A stretch of DNA of 40,436 bases, from assembly GCA_003254885.1 (NCBI GenBank), contig QANT01008085.1, positions 1-40,436 of the forward strand, in the 5' to 3' direction. The position numbers and the translations under genes are program-made. How positions within the stretch are numbered: the stretch's first letter is position 1; each line of letters opens with the position of its first letter. The notes under the pieces are model-generated. The model saw nothing but the letters and a program-made list of their open reading frames with translations. It was not told the DNA's origin and did not search any database. Of the stretch, positions 7,981-20,400 are shown piece after piece. This DNA comes from Purshia tridentata (Eukaryota; Streptophyta; Magnoliopsida; Rosales; Rosaceae).

Positions 7981-10900
7981 TCACAGAAGCTTACTAGGTC
8001 TTCGTCTTGATGGCCCTCCAGGAAAAAGCTTCATAATCCATCCCAAGACTCTTTCCACTACCTAAATAAGATAATATTGATAAAGGTTATATTTCTATAA
8101 CAACCGATGCATCCATGCATAAACTAATAAAAAGAAAAGAACAGGACAGGACTGGGAAAAAGAAAAAAGGAAGAAGCTGAAGATGAAGATGATTCCAAGA
8201 AACATCATTGGGCTCCACCATTTTTTATTTTTACTTTTTTACAATAAGACAACCATCAGCTTGGATCAGAAAAGACATGTAATTTATACAGAATATGTAC
8301 TTAAAACAAAATTGCTGTTTGGTTTTTGGAAACTAGAGTGAAGCTGGTACAAATAACTTTACATTAAATGAGAAAATACGATACCTCGTCACCTTCATCC
8401 GCATATGGATCTGCATATGAAGTGTTGTCAGGCATATCATGGGAATTGGGTTGTCTCACAGGAATATTCTCATTTGCCATACTTTGGGCAGTCAAAAGCT
8501 CTAATCTCTGTGTTTGAGCTTCAAGCTTCCGCGACAATTCATTGTTCAGCTCCTACATTCATGGAAAGCAAAACAGTCAACTTTGCAATAGGCAAACCCT
8601 GGATTCCTAGATTTTAATATGTGAACTAATGAAACAATTATGCGCCATACAAAGAAATATACCAAAATTGAATGACCACTAATTTAATGATACGACTTCA
8701 AACCACATTTTCCACCATAGAAGAGTATATAGTATTAGATAATACTGAGATATATCCTCCTTAGTAACAAGAGAGTGCAAGTCACTACATGCCATAAATG
8801 ACTTTTTACCACACAATAAGGTACTTAAAAAACTAGAAAATATTACAAATAAATATAAATTAATTGCAAATGTCCTGTCTTTGGATATTTTACTGGGCCA
8901 GAAGTCCAGGTCAAAACCCATCTGGTGTCTCTTTTCCCATGATTAGGCAACGTGCTCAATATGAGTTTCAAAATACATCTATTGGCATTAGCATGAGTAT
9001 CTTGTGCTTGAATTATGCTTGCTTTTGATTCAAGTCCACACGTTCAAAGTACAACAAGAAGTGCCTATGCCTATTTTGGCCACAATACCTCAGAAGCCAT
9101 TTTGCATGGTAATGCTATTATAATGATGTATCAAACAGAATAGCCTCAACACCAAAACATATCTAGCACTAGTAAAGAAAGCTTCCTTCCTTCCCCTTAA
9201 AGTGGACTACATACTAACAATTAAAAAGGAAGAGCAGACTATTATGTGAGTTGAAATCTTAAAATAATGCTACCTTCAACTTGGAACATTGAGATGACTC
9301 AGATGCCAAAGATTGTGTCAACTCCTCTTTCTCCAATGCCAACTGCAACAAGAAAGCTCCAGCATTGATTATGACTGCCACTCACTAATCTATTTCAACT
9401 AGTAAATCATTCAAACTACAACAAGAAAGGTCCATTGGTGAGAATCTAATTTAATGGACTAGACTTTACAAGAAAAATCTCAGGTCAAAGAAGGACTAAA
9501 CTGGAAAAAAAAGTTGATCATTGAGAAAATATAAGGGATAGATGGTACCTCGGAAATTAGTGTATTAATGTTGTCAATTGTTTGCATCTGATCAGGAGGT
9601 ATATTCACAGATGAAACGTCAAAAGTTGACTCTCCATTTACAGGCAGCATAGGGAAACTAGAGGCATCACGCATTTCCTGGCCTACGGTGTCACGAGTAG
9701 CATCTTCATTTTCTTCAATCAGTGCATGCAACACCGAAAAGGAGAAACCAGAGTCATAAATTTTCTTCACAACACTTATTCATTCATCAGTTCAAAGCTT
9801 ATATGTAAACATAGTACTTTGTATAGAGAAAGAATAAGCAATAAACTTCCATACAAAGACCAAAAAAAAACTAAGCCTTCACCACAATCATCAAACCTGC
9901 TGTTAATTTAAAGAAAAACTTGAGTTGAACCATTAGGAATATAAGATAGAAACATGTCCAACCAGTAACATCACATGCACTAACTAACTGAACCATGGCC
10001 ACCAACCAACTAACCAGATTCACTATGATTCAGTACTGATTATTAGGATATGGATAATTAATTTATAAGCACAATATCCAAACAAGAGTTAAATTTACCA
10101 AGATCTTCTGTAGAAGTATACACATCTTTCTTATTTGTGGTACTCTTGCTATCATCAACTTTCTTTCCACTTGTGGAAGCTTTCCGTAGCATAGACTGCA
10201 ACAGCTTCTTCTCTATACCAGATGAATAACAATGAATAAGTAGAAAGCATTGCAAGCATAGATAATAACAGAGAAAGTTACTTTCACATTAGTGGAAAGC
10301 TTTTTCAAGCAGAAAAATCTTTATGGTCTATCAATTCAAAAGTTATGATACCAAACCAAAAAGACTGATAAAAGAGGCTGACAACTAATTGCACAACACC
10401 TGCCCTTGTTTGCATGGCTTCCACTAGCACCTGTCAGCCAATTTGCAGACAAAAAAGATGAAAAGACTACATCAAATAAGGCCCTAAAAAGTGTATATTT
10501 ATCGACATACACCTTTATTTCTGGATGGAGCTGCCATACAGCAATCCACCATTTATACACAAACCAGTCTTCCCCACCCCCCATAAATTCAATCAAGGAC
10601 TTCTGCTACATTCAATTCCCAGTGCTCTTAGCTGTCTTCAATTTGTTACAAAAATAATAAAATACAAAAGGTGTAGAAACTTAGCACAATGCAATGGACT
10701 ATATGATTGCTGTCTTTCGAGGTAGGACAGGGAGATACAGTCTGGTTGAACTTGTACAAGTTCTATCTTACATTTCTAAGAATGTAGCTTGATTAAGCTC
10801 TAAGTAGATTAAATTGGTGACAAGACACTGGAAAGGCTAGACTATACATATTACAGAGGCATGCCAAAAGCAATTATTTCTATTGTGGATCACAATATAA

Positions 10901-13900
10901 GCACAATTACCTTCCTGAAGAGCTTCGATAGTTGACTGCAAATCTGAACGATCTTTTTCTAGGCTAGACATTCTTTTTCTGCAAAGATTCAGTAAGAATG
11001 ATCATTTTCAGAGAAATTGGTCAGAAATTTAAGAAACTTGAGTTGGGGTCTCTTCCTCTCACAGTAGGATCTTCAATGTAACAGAAAGTACTATATTATC
11101 GCTATAATTTTCTTATGGTTTTGGATGGCGAGGCTTTTCAATGAACTGTGCAATTGTATCTCTAGTATATTCCTTGTCCCTCGTTCAGTTGAATATAATT
11201 ATTTTCTTGCTTGATTACAAATGCTTCAAGGAAAGAATGCTACAAAACTGTGTTGCTAAGTAATCGTCAAGCAGTTTCAAAATGAAGGGATTTGAAAACA
11301 AACACAAGATTTGAAGTCTCAGGATTTGTGAATAACCTATTTAGTATTACGGGATAGAAATGTAGAATTTCTAATTTCTAGGATCAGTCTGTAAATATGA
11401 TTGGCAGTGGTGGTGTTGACATTGGTGACAGCAGTGGTGGCAACCATGGTGGCAATGGTAATTGTGGTGGTACATGATGACAATGGTGGTGGTGGTGGTG
11501 GTGGTGGCAATGGTGAGGGCTACAATGGCAGCATTGATGGTGGCAACAATAGTGACAATAGTAGCAATGACATGTCTGCCAGTGGGGATGGCGATGGTGG
11601 TAGGGGTGATGGTTGTGGCAATGGAGATGGTGGTAGGGGTGTGATGGATGCGGCGATGGCAGCGATGGTGGTGGTTGCATTGGTAGCAACAGCGACAGCA
11701 ATGGTAGTAGAAGGGGTGGTGGGCAGGTGGCAGTAGTAATGGTGATGGCAGGGTGGTGACGTTGGTAGTAGCAGTAGCAATGGCTGTGGTGGTGGTGGCG
11801 GCAGCGGTGGTGGCAACTTCTTTCTTAAAATCCCACTGTTTTAGGATCTGGAAATATATGCTAATGTGGTTTTTAAGAATTTTAAGCTTGAAAATCCCAT
11901 TTTAAAGTCCCTCCGAGAATTCACATAACCTTTCTTATGTTCTCCAAATACAGATCGAGTACCTTAGTAATATGGGATTTAAATCCCATCCTCACCCAAA
12001 AGATCACCTCAAAGTTCCTAATCCAAACGCACAGAATGTTTCTAAACTTAATCCATTCTACAGCTCACAACTCCTCGCCTATAAATAAAAAAATTAAGAA
12101 AACAAAGAAAGCTCAAACCTCAGTAAACTTTTTATTTTCAGGATAACTGTCACATGTTTCAGATTTAATTTCTAATTCAATTTAAATTTCCCACACAGGT
12201 ATAACCATTTCGCTTCATATAGCATTCTAGTGATAAAAAAAAAAAAAATCAAATAAATGGTGCAGTATATGCTCACAAATTCTTATTTTACAGCAAAGTA
12301 AAAGAATATCATACTTGTATGAAGAGATTTCAGCTTGCGAGTTCTCCAATTGCCTCTCCAGTTTTAACTCGGTGGACCTTAGTCTGAGCGCCTACGAAAA
12401 TTAATATAACAATTTGAATTTAAAAAGAACAAAGAAAAAATATCTAAGAAAGAGCAATTTCAGTACCTAACTTATTTCAATATGAGCAAACATACACATA
12501 GGACAACTTTTATATTTTTCAAAAGTACATGCATAACTACTTGGGTCACATCCACGACAAACATATCATCATACGTTTCTGCCAATCATCTCCATTACAA
12601 TTTGCTAATCCCGCGTGTCACATTCTTCAGACAAAAAAAGAAGGGTTTATCCCCATGGAAATCAAAAACTTCTTTCTAAAGGCACTGCCTAAAACCCAAA
12701 CATACCTTCTCCTCTAAACCAATAACTTCAGAAGCCAATAACTTGGCACGCTCATCAGCTGCATTACATTCTAGCTGTGCATTTGCATACTCATTTCTGA
12801 CAGCCCCAAGTTCCACCTATCGACATAGAATTACAAAATAGAAATTACAATTAATAGAACATAAAAATTAAGGGAATTAAACTAGTTAAGGACATATGTG
12901 TGGTACTTTAAATATAACTAAACATGTAAACATCAAAGAGTGAAACAAGACCTTTTATATAAATAAAAAGTCCAATAAGAAATACTCGTGCATAGCATAA
13001 CCCTTAAAATTATTTATCTCAGTTAAAATGATAGTCTCATACATGCTAAAAGGTACATCCATCAGTTAGTTTTACAAAATCAATAAATGATGTTATAATA
13101 AACGCCAGGCCAGGCCATGCTTAAAGCTGAAACTTACAAATTGCACACATATATTCAAGTTCATCTACAAAGCATGTTTTCAACCCCAATCTATTCAACA
13201 TCATAATGAACTGAAAAATATTGAATATAAACTAGGAGCCAGGTCATGCAACTCTAGAGAAGTCAGTCCTATTGTCTTCTATACTGCAATTTCCCATCGA
13301 AAATCAAATTCAACCCATCTAACATCATCATACCCAGTGATCAGCGGTAAGGGGAAAATTGACTAACCAGCTGGGCCTTGATTTCCTCCTGTAACCTTTC
13401 CAAGTCAGATTGTAGTTGGTCAACAGCGCCTCTCTGGAGAAAAATCAAATAGAAAAAACAGTTAGAATGAAGCCATGGCACTACGAATGAACTTAAAGGA
13501 AGAACAAAGAGTAACATCATTTTTTATTTATGAAAAAACGTTTATATTAGAATACAAAAGGCAAACAAAAAGTAATACAAGATGTATTAGGCATGCATAA
13601 TTCATAATATATTCACACGCTAAAAAGTTACACAAATGTAATGCCACAATATCATGTCACGCAGGAGAACCTGTTGGTTATAACTCTCTGTCAACGAAGA
13701 ATTTTCAGCAGCCAAGGACTCTGCTAAAGCTCGTGAAGTCTCAAGTGCTCGTTGCAAAGAGAACTTTTCTTGTGTCAAATCTTCAATATGCTGCATAACA
13801 AGAAACAAGATAAATACAGAAAACACTTGCCAAAACAATTTTACCAAGCAAGGAGCTCAGAAGGGTGACATCACTGTTTAAGGAAACAAACAGAAAAGTT

Positions 13901-16224
13901 ATATTTTCATTAATTTTTTCTGTTTGGCAGTATTCCAACTTAAGATCCACCACAAAACCATATAACACTATAGACCAGCGAACAATTTGTAAAAATTCAA
14001 CAGCTGAAAATAAGGGACTGCCGGTACCTGTTCCAAAGCAGCAAAATCTTCATTCTGTTTAGGTGAATAAAACTCGTGTTTTCTCTCCATGATGTTCTCC
14101 TCAACTATTGGCCTTTGATGGTCCACCCCATCACTAGGAGAAAGTGAAGACTTCTTGGACTGCTCAAATGCATGAAGTGCACCAGTTTCAGGCTTTGGAA
14201 AGGGTCTCACAGTTTCATCATCCATAGATGGCTTATGGAAAGACGAAAATCCTAGGGAATTCATGCCATTTGATTTAACATTATTAGACATAAATGACTC
14301 CTCAGGTTCAGCTTGTTGAAAAAGCGTCCCTGAAGAAGCTCTAGACACATTAAGAGAATCAAGGAAAGATGGGCGAGATCTTTTAGAATTACTATCAGGT
14401 GTAACTGAATATAGTGATGCATGATTGGAGGAACTCCTGGCATCAGATCCAAAACCAGTAGATTCAGGTGTTTGCACATGTGCACTCTCCACACTAGACA
14501 AACCACCATGCAAGTTTTTCCCAACTTCATGAGGAAACCCTCTTATGCTGTTACTGGGTTGGATCAAGTCTGCCATGAAATTCCAAAAATAACTACAGTC
14601 AGCATCTTCCTCCAAAGAGAAGATTCAAGATTAAATACAAAACTATGATTATTAGATCAAAGAACGTGGACATCAAAATCAGAAAAATATAAAAATACCT
14701 TCATAAAGCGAAAATGACTTAGGGCCACCAGCCACTGTGCTGACATTACTGCCCTCACTTTGTAGCAATGTGCTGACAGAGTTTTGAGGTGAGATTTTTG
14801 CAATAGAAAGATGAGAAGAACCAGAATCTGTACTTACAGAACCCTTTAAAGAAATTTTATGTTCTTTGGACTGAAAGTCATTCCTCCCATGAAAACTGGA
14901 TTCACTTGTATGGCTATCAAAATCTTGACTTGCTTGTGGGCGTAGAGCAAAAGACTGGTCAGATGTAGTCCCATATGGTAACATACCTAAGCTACCAGTG
15001 TACTTTTCAAATTCATTATTCATCCCATTTGTCCCATGGTTATTATTAACATCTACTGGTCCACCAAACCCTAAAACGCCATATCTCTTATATTCTTGAT
15101 CACTTACATGTTTCTGCACTTGAACTGCAGAAAATGCATTAAAATCGTTTGTTGAAGGACTACCATGCGCATTATTCAGAAAAGCTTGTTCCTTTCTTTG
15201 GGAAAAATGAACTGCTTTGTCATCATTGTTGGATAATACAGAAGTGGTTTCAGTAAAAGCACCACTAGGTCCATCAGATGTACCAGCTCCATCCAACACT
15301 GTAACTCGTACAACGTCAGTTTCTAATGGTTGTTTCTCATTTGAGCTAAGTTCAGAGACAATGTTTTGGCTAGTGGATGAAGCCTTCTTAGTTCGCTCTG
15401 CTGCTTTTTTCTTACGGAACTCCTCCAGCTGCAAGAGAGGGGGAAAAACCAAATATTTGTTAAATTTGACAACAAAAAATAAGAAAATATTTAGTATGTC
15501 ATTATTCACGGAATTGACTAGAAGACAATTTTCTGAAAGCCTTTCTAAAAAAATACTGAATTATAGAGACCCTAATCTAAAACTTGAATCCATATCTCAA
15601 GAAGAAACCTTGTCGGTTAAATAAAAAAATTGCGAAAACATGGCCAATCATTACATTTTTTAAATGTATTGTGCTCTTCTTCCTCTTTCTTTACTACCAT
15701 AAGGTGTCCACAAATGAAGAATGCTTGTTCTGCGTTTAGTTAACAGGCAACGTGGGTAAACATCACCAATTGGTTGCACAGTTTGTTTATACTTATCCGA
15801 TGCAACAACAATACTGCTAAATCTTAAAAACATCAAAAGATTCAATCTTCATCCTACTATCCTGTTCTGTTTCTAATAGTAATCACATAAACAAACAATT
15901 CATAGACCAAAATACATATTTTCAATCAAATGCCAATAGTGGGCACATATTATTTACATTATGACAGCTGCAGGGTATAGATTATGACCGTAAAGATACA
16001 AACCAGACAATTGAAATAAAACTCAGCACGAAGAATCAATTATTCAACATTTTCCACTGCATAAAATGGTTCTAAATGAACACAAAATTGCGCGCATGCG
16101 CACAATTCCATTGGAACATGTTGTACGAAATTGAATGGGAATCGAATAGAAGCAATACCCGGCGCTTCCCAGCTTCCAAATGCTCTTGTTTCCGCGAGTT
16201 GGGCAATACCTGAGCCGAAGCCAT
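7981..16224 (-). CDS. BLI: BLISTER (PRC2-associated coiled-coil protein)
   Basis: Plant-specific nuclear protein that binds the PRC2 methyltransferase CURLY LEAF and helps repress developmental and stress genes. Thirteen exons, all GT-AG: 16224-16159, 15428-14699, 14569-14028, 13790-13671, 13433-13368, 12816-12706, 12391-12315, 10978-10911, 10212-10099, 9712-9549, 9342-9274, 8552-8385, 8061-7981. Phases are consistent throughout, giving 791 aa (Arabidopsis BLI is about 714). The 22-codon first exon reads MASAQVLPNSRKQEHLEAGK, the family N-terminus, followed by LEEFRKKKAAERTKKASS. Residues of about 60-440 are Ser/Asn-rich and probably disordered. About 440-735 is coiled coil (e.g. EDLTQEKFSLQRALETSRAL). 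The end has the conserved tail VLGWIMKLFPGG then SRRRPSKLL. The least certain borders are the starts of exon 3 (chosen because other nearby AGs give stops) and exon 10. Confidence 0.95.
11400..11816 (+). repeat. TGG/TGA-rich trinucleotide minisatellite in BLISTER intron 7
   Basis: About 415 bases of degenerate GGT, GGC, GAT and AAT triplets, locally pure as (GGT)n near 11484-11507. Composition is sharply more GC- and G-rich than the surrounding intron (10979-12314). It yields overlapping long open frames on both strands encoding Gly/Val/Met-rich or His/Pro-rich strings, which are artefacts of triplet repetition. Confidence 0.92.
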
Positions 16225-17428
16225 TCAATCTCCCAAAACTCAAAACAATTTTATACATATCAAAAATGCACAATTCCGTGCATCACCCCCACAAACCCCT
16301 AACGAATCAAAACCCTACGAAACAGCAACAACAAGAAAAAACCCTAGCAAATCACAGCGGGTCCGGATCAATGAATCGAGGAATGAGGGACAAAATTCGA
16401 TCAACGGTCGTATAATTTCGAATCTAAAAGGCAAAAATAAAAACTTGTATGAACTTGGAAAGCATATAAAGCCCTAATTTTGGTACGGACAAAGAATCCG
16501 ATCTGATCGGAGAGAAGGAGAGCTCTGTGAAATTCTTTGGCTCTGGCAGATCTCCCCCCGCTTCGCTGTCTCTCCTCCCTCTCTCTTTCTCTTGTCTGTG
16601 CGTTTTTGTTTTCAATTTACAATTTTTTTTTAATTTTTGCGCGGACGAAGATGTTACGTGGCGGCAACAGAAAATAGTTGGGATTTTCAGTTTGTGAAAA
16701 TAGGAAAGTCGGATTTTCATGTTTCCTTTTCTTTAAAAGAAATTTATTTTTGGCGTGTGTTTTGTTGGGGTGGCGTCGAAGAGATGATTGATTATTAATT
16801 TTTTATTTATGTCAATTGATTATTAATTTTTTATGGTTATGTCATAACCATAATAAATGGTTGGCAACGTAACTACATATGAATAGCATCCCATATTCAA
16901 CGGAGAGCTGTCAAGGTGAGTGAGATTTTGGTACGGGTGACAATGGAGTCATGTTATGTTGGTACCGAGTTCCTATCAGATCACTTCATATTCCAATCAA
17001 ATAAAATCAAAATTAATATGGGCATGTTTATTTTTGTATCAATTACACTTTGTACTATTGTTATTCGGATCAAATAATACATATGGTCCTGACTTTCAAA
17101 ATGTATCAATTTTAAATCTAAACTTTTAAATCATTAGAATTAAAAGTGGACATTAAAATCGAAAATATCAAAACTATCTCGTAGAAGTTCTACATTTCAA
17201 AAATATAAAAACCATCTCGTTTCACGTTGTTCCGTTTCCGGACCTCTTTTTTAAACAAATCCACTAAAAAGGAGGGGATCGGTCCAAACAGCTGAAGATC
17301 AAATCAAACCGGTTTATTTTTAATGTGTGGTGTACACAGCCTCAGCAGTCAGCATAATATAGTCACTCACTCACACTCTGTTTCCATTACATTATTACAG
17401 ACTTCTCTCAGCTACAAGCAAGCCTGTA
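16225..17428. promoter_or_regulatory. Divergent intergenic region between BLISTER and HCAR
   Basis: About 1.2 kb separates the two start codons, which point away from each other. The BLISTER side, 16225-16620, is likely 5' leader; read on the - strand it has a GA-rich tract near 16560-16600. The middle, 16780-17240, is AT-rich. A CT-rich stretch precedes the HCAR start. No clear TATA box stands out for either gene, as is common for housekeeping genes. Shared regulation is possible but not shown. Confidence 0.55.
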
Positions 17429-20400
17429 ATGTGTTCTCTCATTGCCAGGCTCTCTTCGCTTCCTCTTTCACTCTCCATCGTTTCCTCATCTTCATCTTCC
17501 TCTAAAGGTAACCCCAAACTGTGTGTCACGCGTGTGATGTCTTTTTTTTTGTTTTTTTGTTGTTGTTCTTACATAGGAAGTTTTTGCTGTGAATTACACA
17601 GATGGGAAACCGAACTCAAAGCCAGTGAAGCTGAGAGAGGACTGGAGGCAACGCTCCAGACCCATTCCACCTGGTGGCACTTACCCAGCTAAAGACCACT
17701 GCAGGTTCGTTCGTTTGGTAGCTGTTTCACTTTCTTCATTACCCAACTTTCCATTTCTCAATCGTTTTCTTTCTTTTCTTTTTCTTTGTAAATTATGCAT
17801 TTCAATTTCACCCTTTATTTGTTGGTTTTTATCTCTGAGCAGTCGTTGCGGGTTGTGTGACACATATTACATTGCCCATGTCAAGGAGGCCTGTGCTTTC
17901 TTAGGAGATGGAATGTCTAGGATTGAAGTAAGCTCTTGTTCCTCTCCCAGTTTCTTACTTTTTTGAATTTTCACTCTTAAATAGTTTATGCTAGTTTTTG
18001 TCATTCTTGAAGTCCTGAAACGACATGTACCAAACACCGGATGGACCCTTATTTTTTTTTTGCCAAACTTCTATATGGGGTTCATGATTTAAATTTGTTA
18101 TTATGACCCATTGCCACCCATGATTTCCATTTGATTCATCAATCTAGAAAATCAAGTTAGTTTTGGTGTGAGACCAAAGTTTTTCTTCAACCAATATATG
18201 TTTCTGTATGGTCTTGCAGATTGTTTACTCTTTAGTTGTCACGTTCAGTTACTATAATTATTTTTTTTATGAATCCAACATCATGTTGATTTGTGGAACT
18301 ACATAGCTTAATTTTTAAATTGTAGTAACTTAGCCTTGTTCATTAATTCAACAAAACGTTAGCTGTTTCTTGTTACTCATGTCTCTTTGTTTTCCCATTC
18401 AGGGCTTGGAACCTGTAGTTCACGGTAGAGGGAGAAAAACAGGTTCCTTGGATGAAATGTACTTGGGTGTCTATGAGGAGTTGTTGTATGCTCGTAAAGT
18501 GAAGCCCGTTCAAGGTATTTTTTTTCAAATTTTGGTATCTGTCTCATTTTTGAGTTTTCTTCACACTTTATCTGTCTGTTTGGGGGCCTTTAGTGGATTG
18601 AAGCTGTCAGCTGAGCCAAGTTATCTAAGATTGAAAGGCTGTTTGTTAATATCGTATGTTATCATAGCTTAAATAGTTAGTTATAATTTCAGGGAACGCC
18701 CATTTTCTGCAGTTTTATTTATAAACAGCTATTTGGTTTTTCTTATAACCGTAATATGAAATTTTGCATAGCTTTATTTGATGTCAGGAGCTCAATGGAC
18801 AGGGATAGTAACAACCATTGCAATTGAAATGCTAAAATCAGGCATGGTAGAAGCTGTCATTTGTGTACAGAGGTTGTGGCCTGAATTGTACTGGAGTAGA
18901 TTGCATAACAGATGCATCAATCCCATTCAATCCTTTTGTTTTCTTTTCTTTTGGAATGTTGCTTATCATATTAATTTAATTATCACAGTGACCCAGACGA
19001 CAGATTCAGTCCACGGCCTGTATTAGCAAGGTTCACATCAAGTTCATTTCTTTAAAAATATTCTTCTACTATTTTGATATTTCTCAATGAAAATTTTATT
19101 GGTTATTTTCATTCCATTCACAATATGTTGTTTATCTTCACCCTCTTTCTCAATAGGACACCAGATGAAGTTCTAGCTGCTAAAGGTGTCAAACCAACAT
19201 TGTCTCCTAACCTGGACACCCTTGCCCTAGTTGAGGTGCCTGGTATTCTCTTTCAATAGTGACAGAAATCTTATTTCCTATTTCCTTGCTATTTGTTATT
19301 TGACCAACATGCTTTGTTGTTGATGCAACTTTGGTAAGAGTAGTGCAAAGCATCGTTTGTGTAGAAAAAGGGGTTCTAATTTAAAATATAAACCAGTTAA
19401 GCTTGATAAAATGTGCATAAAGGTTATTGAAATGCACAAATGTGTTGGCATTGACATATATGGCAATCACACTAAAACAATTTGGGGCGGTTCAAAATTT
19501 TTGGCATTCAAGATATTTCTAGACTTGACTAGGGTGATGCCAAGGGTCAGTTGGCTAGATATTTTTGGTGGTATGGTAGATTTTCCAACAGATATAGTTG
19601 AACATTTTGACACCTCATCTATGGTGTTAATGTTTAGAGAAATTTTCCGTCCTTTGAGTGGTGTGCCATCCTTTATGGAGTTTAAATCTCAATTGTTGAG
19701 ATTATTTTTGCGTGGAAAGCCAAAGACAGTTTGGTCTTATAACTATTCATTCTTTGACTTCCTTGTGACTATGTAATTCTAGATCACATTGTAAACAAAT
19801 AGGGTGGCTCGCCTTTGGCACTTCCTTGTTTTTCATGAAAAAGGTTTTTGGGGTGACACATCCTCTTGTCATTAAACAGCTCGAGCTGATTGTTCTGGTC
19901 CTTAAATATGCATTCACTGGGTGGCAGGGATTTCTAGGTGTAATTGTTGTAGGTGGCTAGGATTGCCAATGAGAGATTTCTTGACAAAACATAAGTTGTA
20001 TTGTCTAGTAATGACTTTTCACTGTTCTAACTCGTGGGTTGGCATGTTGGAAGTGCTTGTTCTTTACCTTTCAGATATTGTTTCATATTTGCTGGATTTT
20101 ATGCATAATGACTCCTGGTCCGGCTGCAAACCTCTTCTTCCGATGGGGTTTGGGCTTAAATATAATTTTTAACTTTAAAAACTTGTCACTTATGATCATT
20201 ATGTTTGCTCTGTGTATGTGTTTGTGCATGCGCTGGAGCACATTTGTTTATTCTACACTACCCCCTTATTGTCAGAACTTATATGTTTCTCATAAATTTT
20301 AGTGAGAAAAACGCTTGCTTTTTCCCATATAACAGGCTGCAGGTGTAAAGAATCTTCTATTCTGTGGTGTGGGTTGCCAGGTCCAAGGTATCTTCTATAT

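Noticed and set aside
11384..11816. Long open frames on both strands encoding Gly/Val/Met-rich and His/Pro-rich strings
   Set aside because: They arise from the triplet-repeat minisatellite in BLISTER intron 7. Both strands are open for the same reason and no protein family is implied.
14570..14615. Alternative start of BLISTER exon 3 further upstream (frame beginning MEEDADCSYFW)
   Set aside because: Acceptors giving those residues meet stops after joining to exon 2. Only the acceptor before DLIQPSNS keeps the frame open in the right phase.
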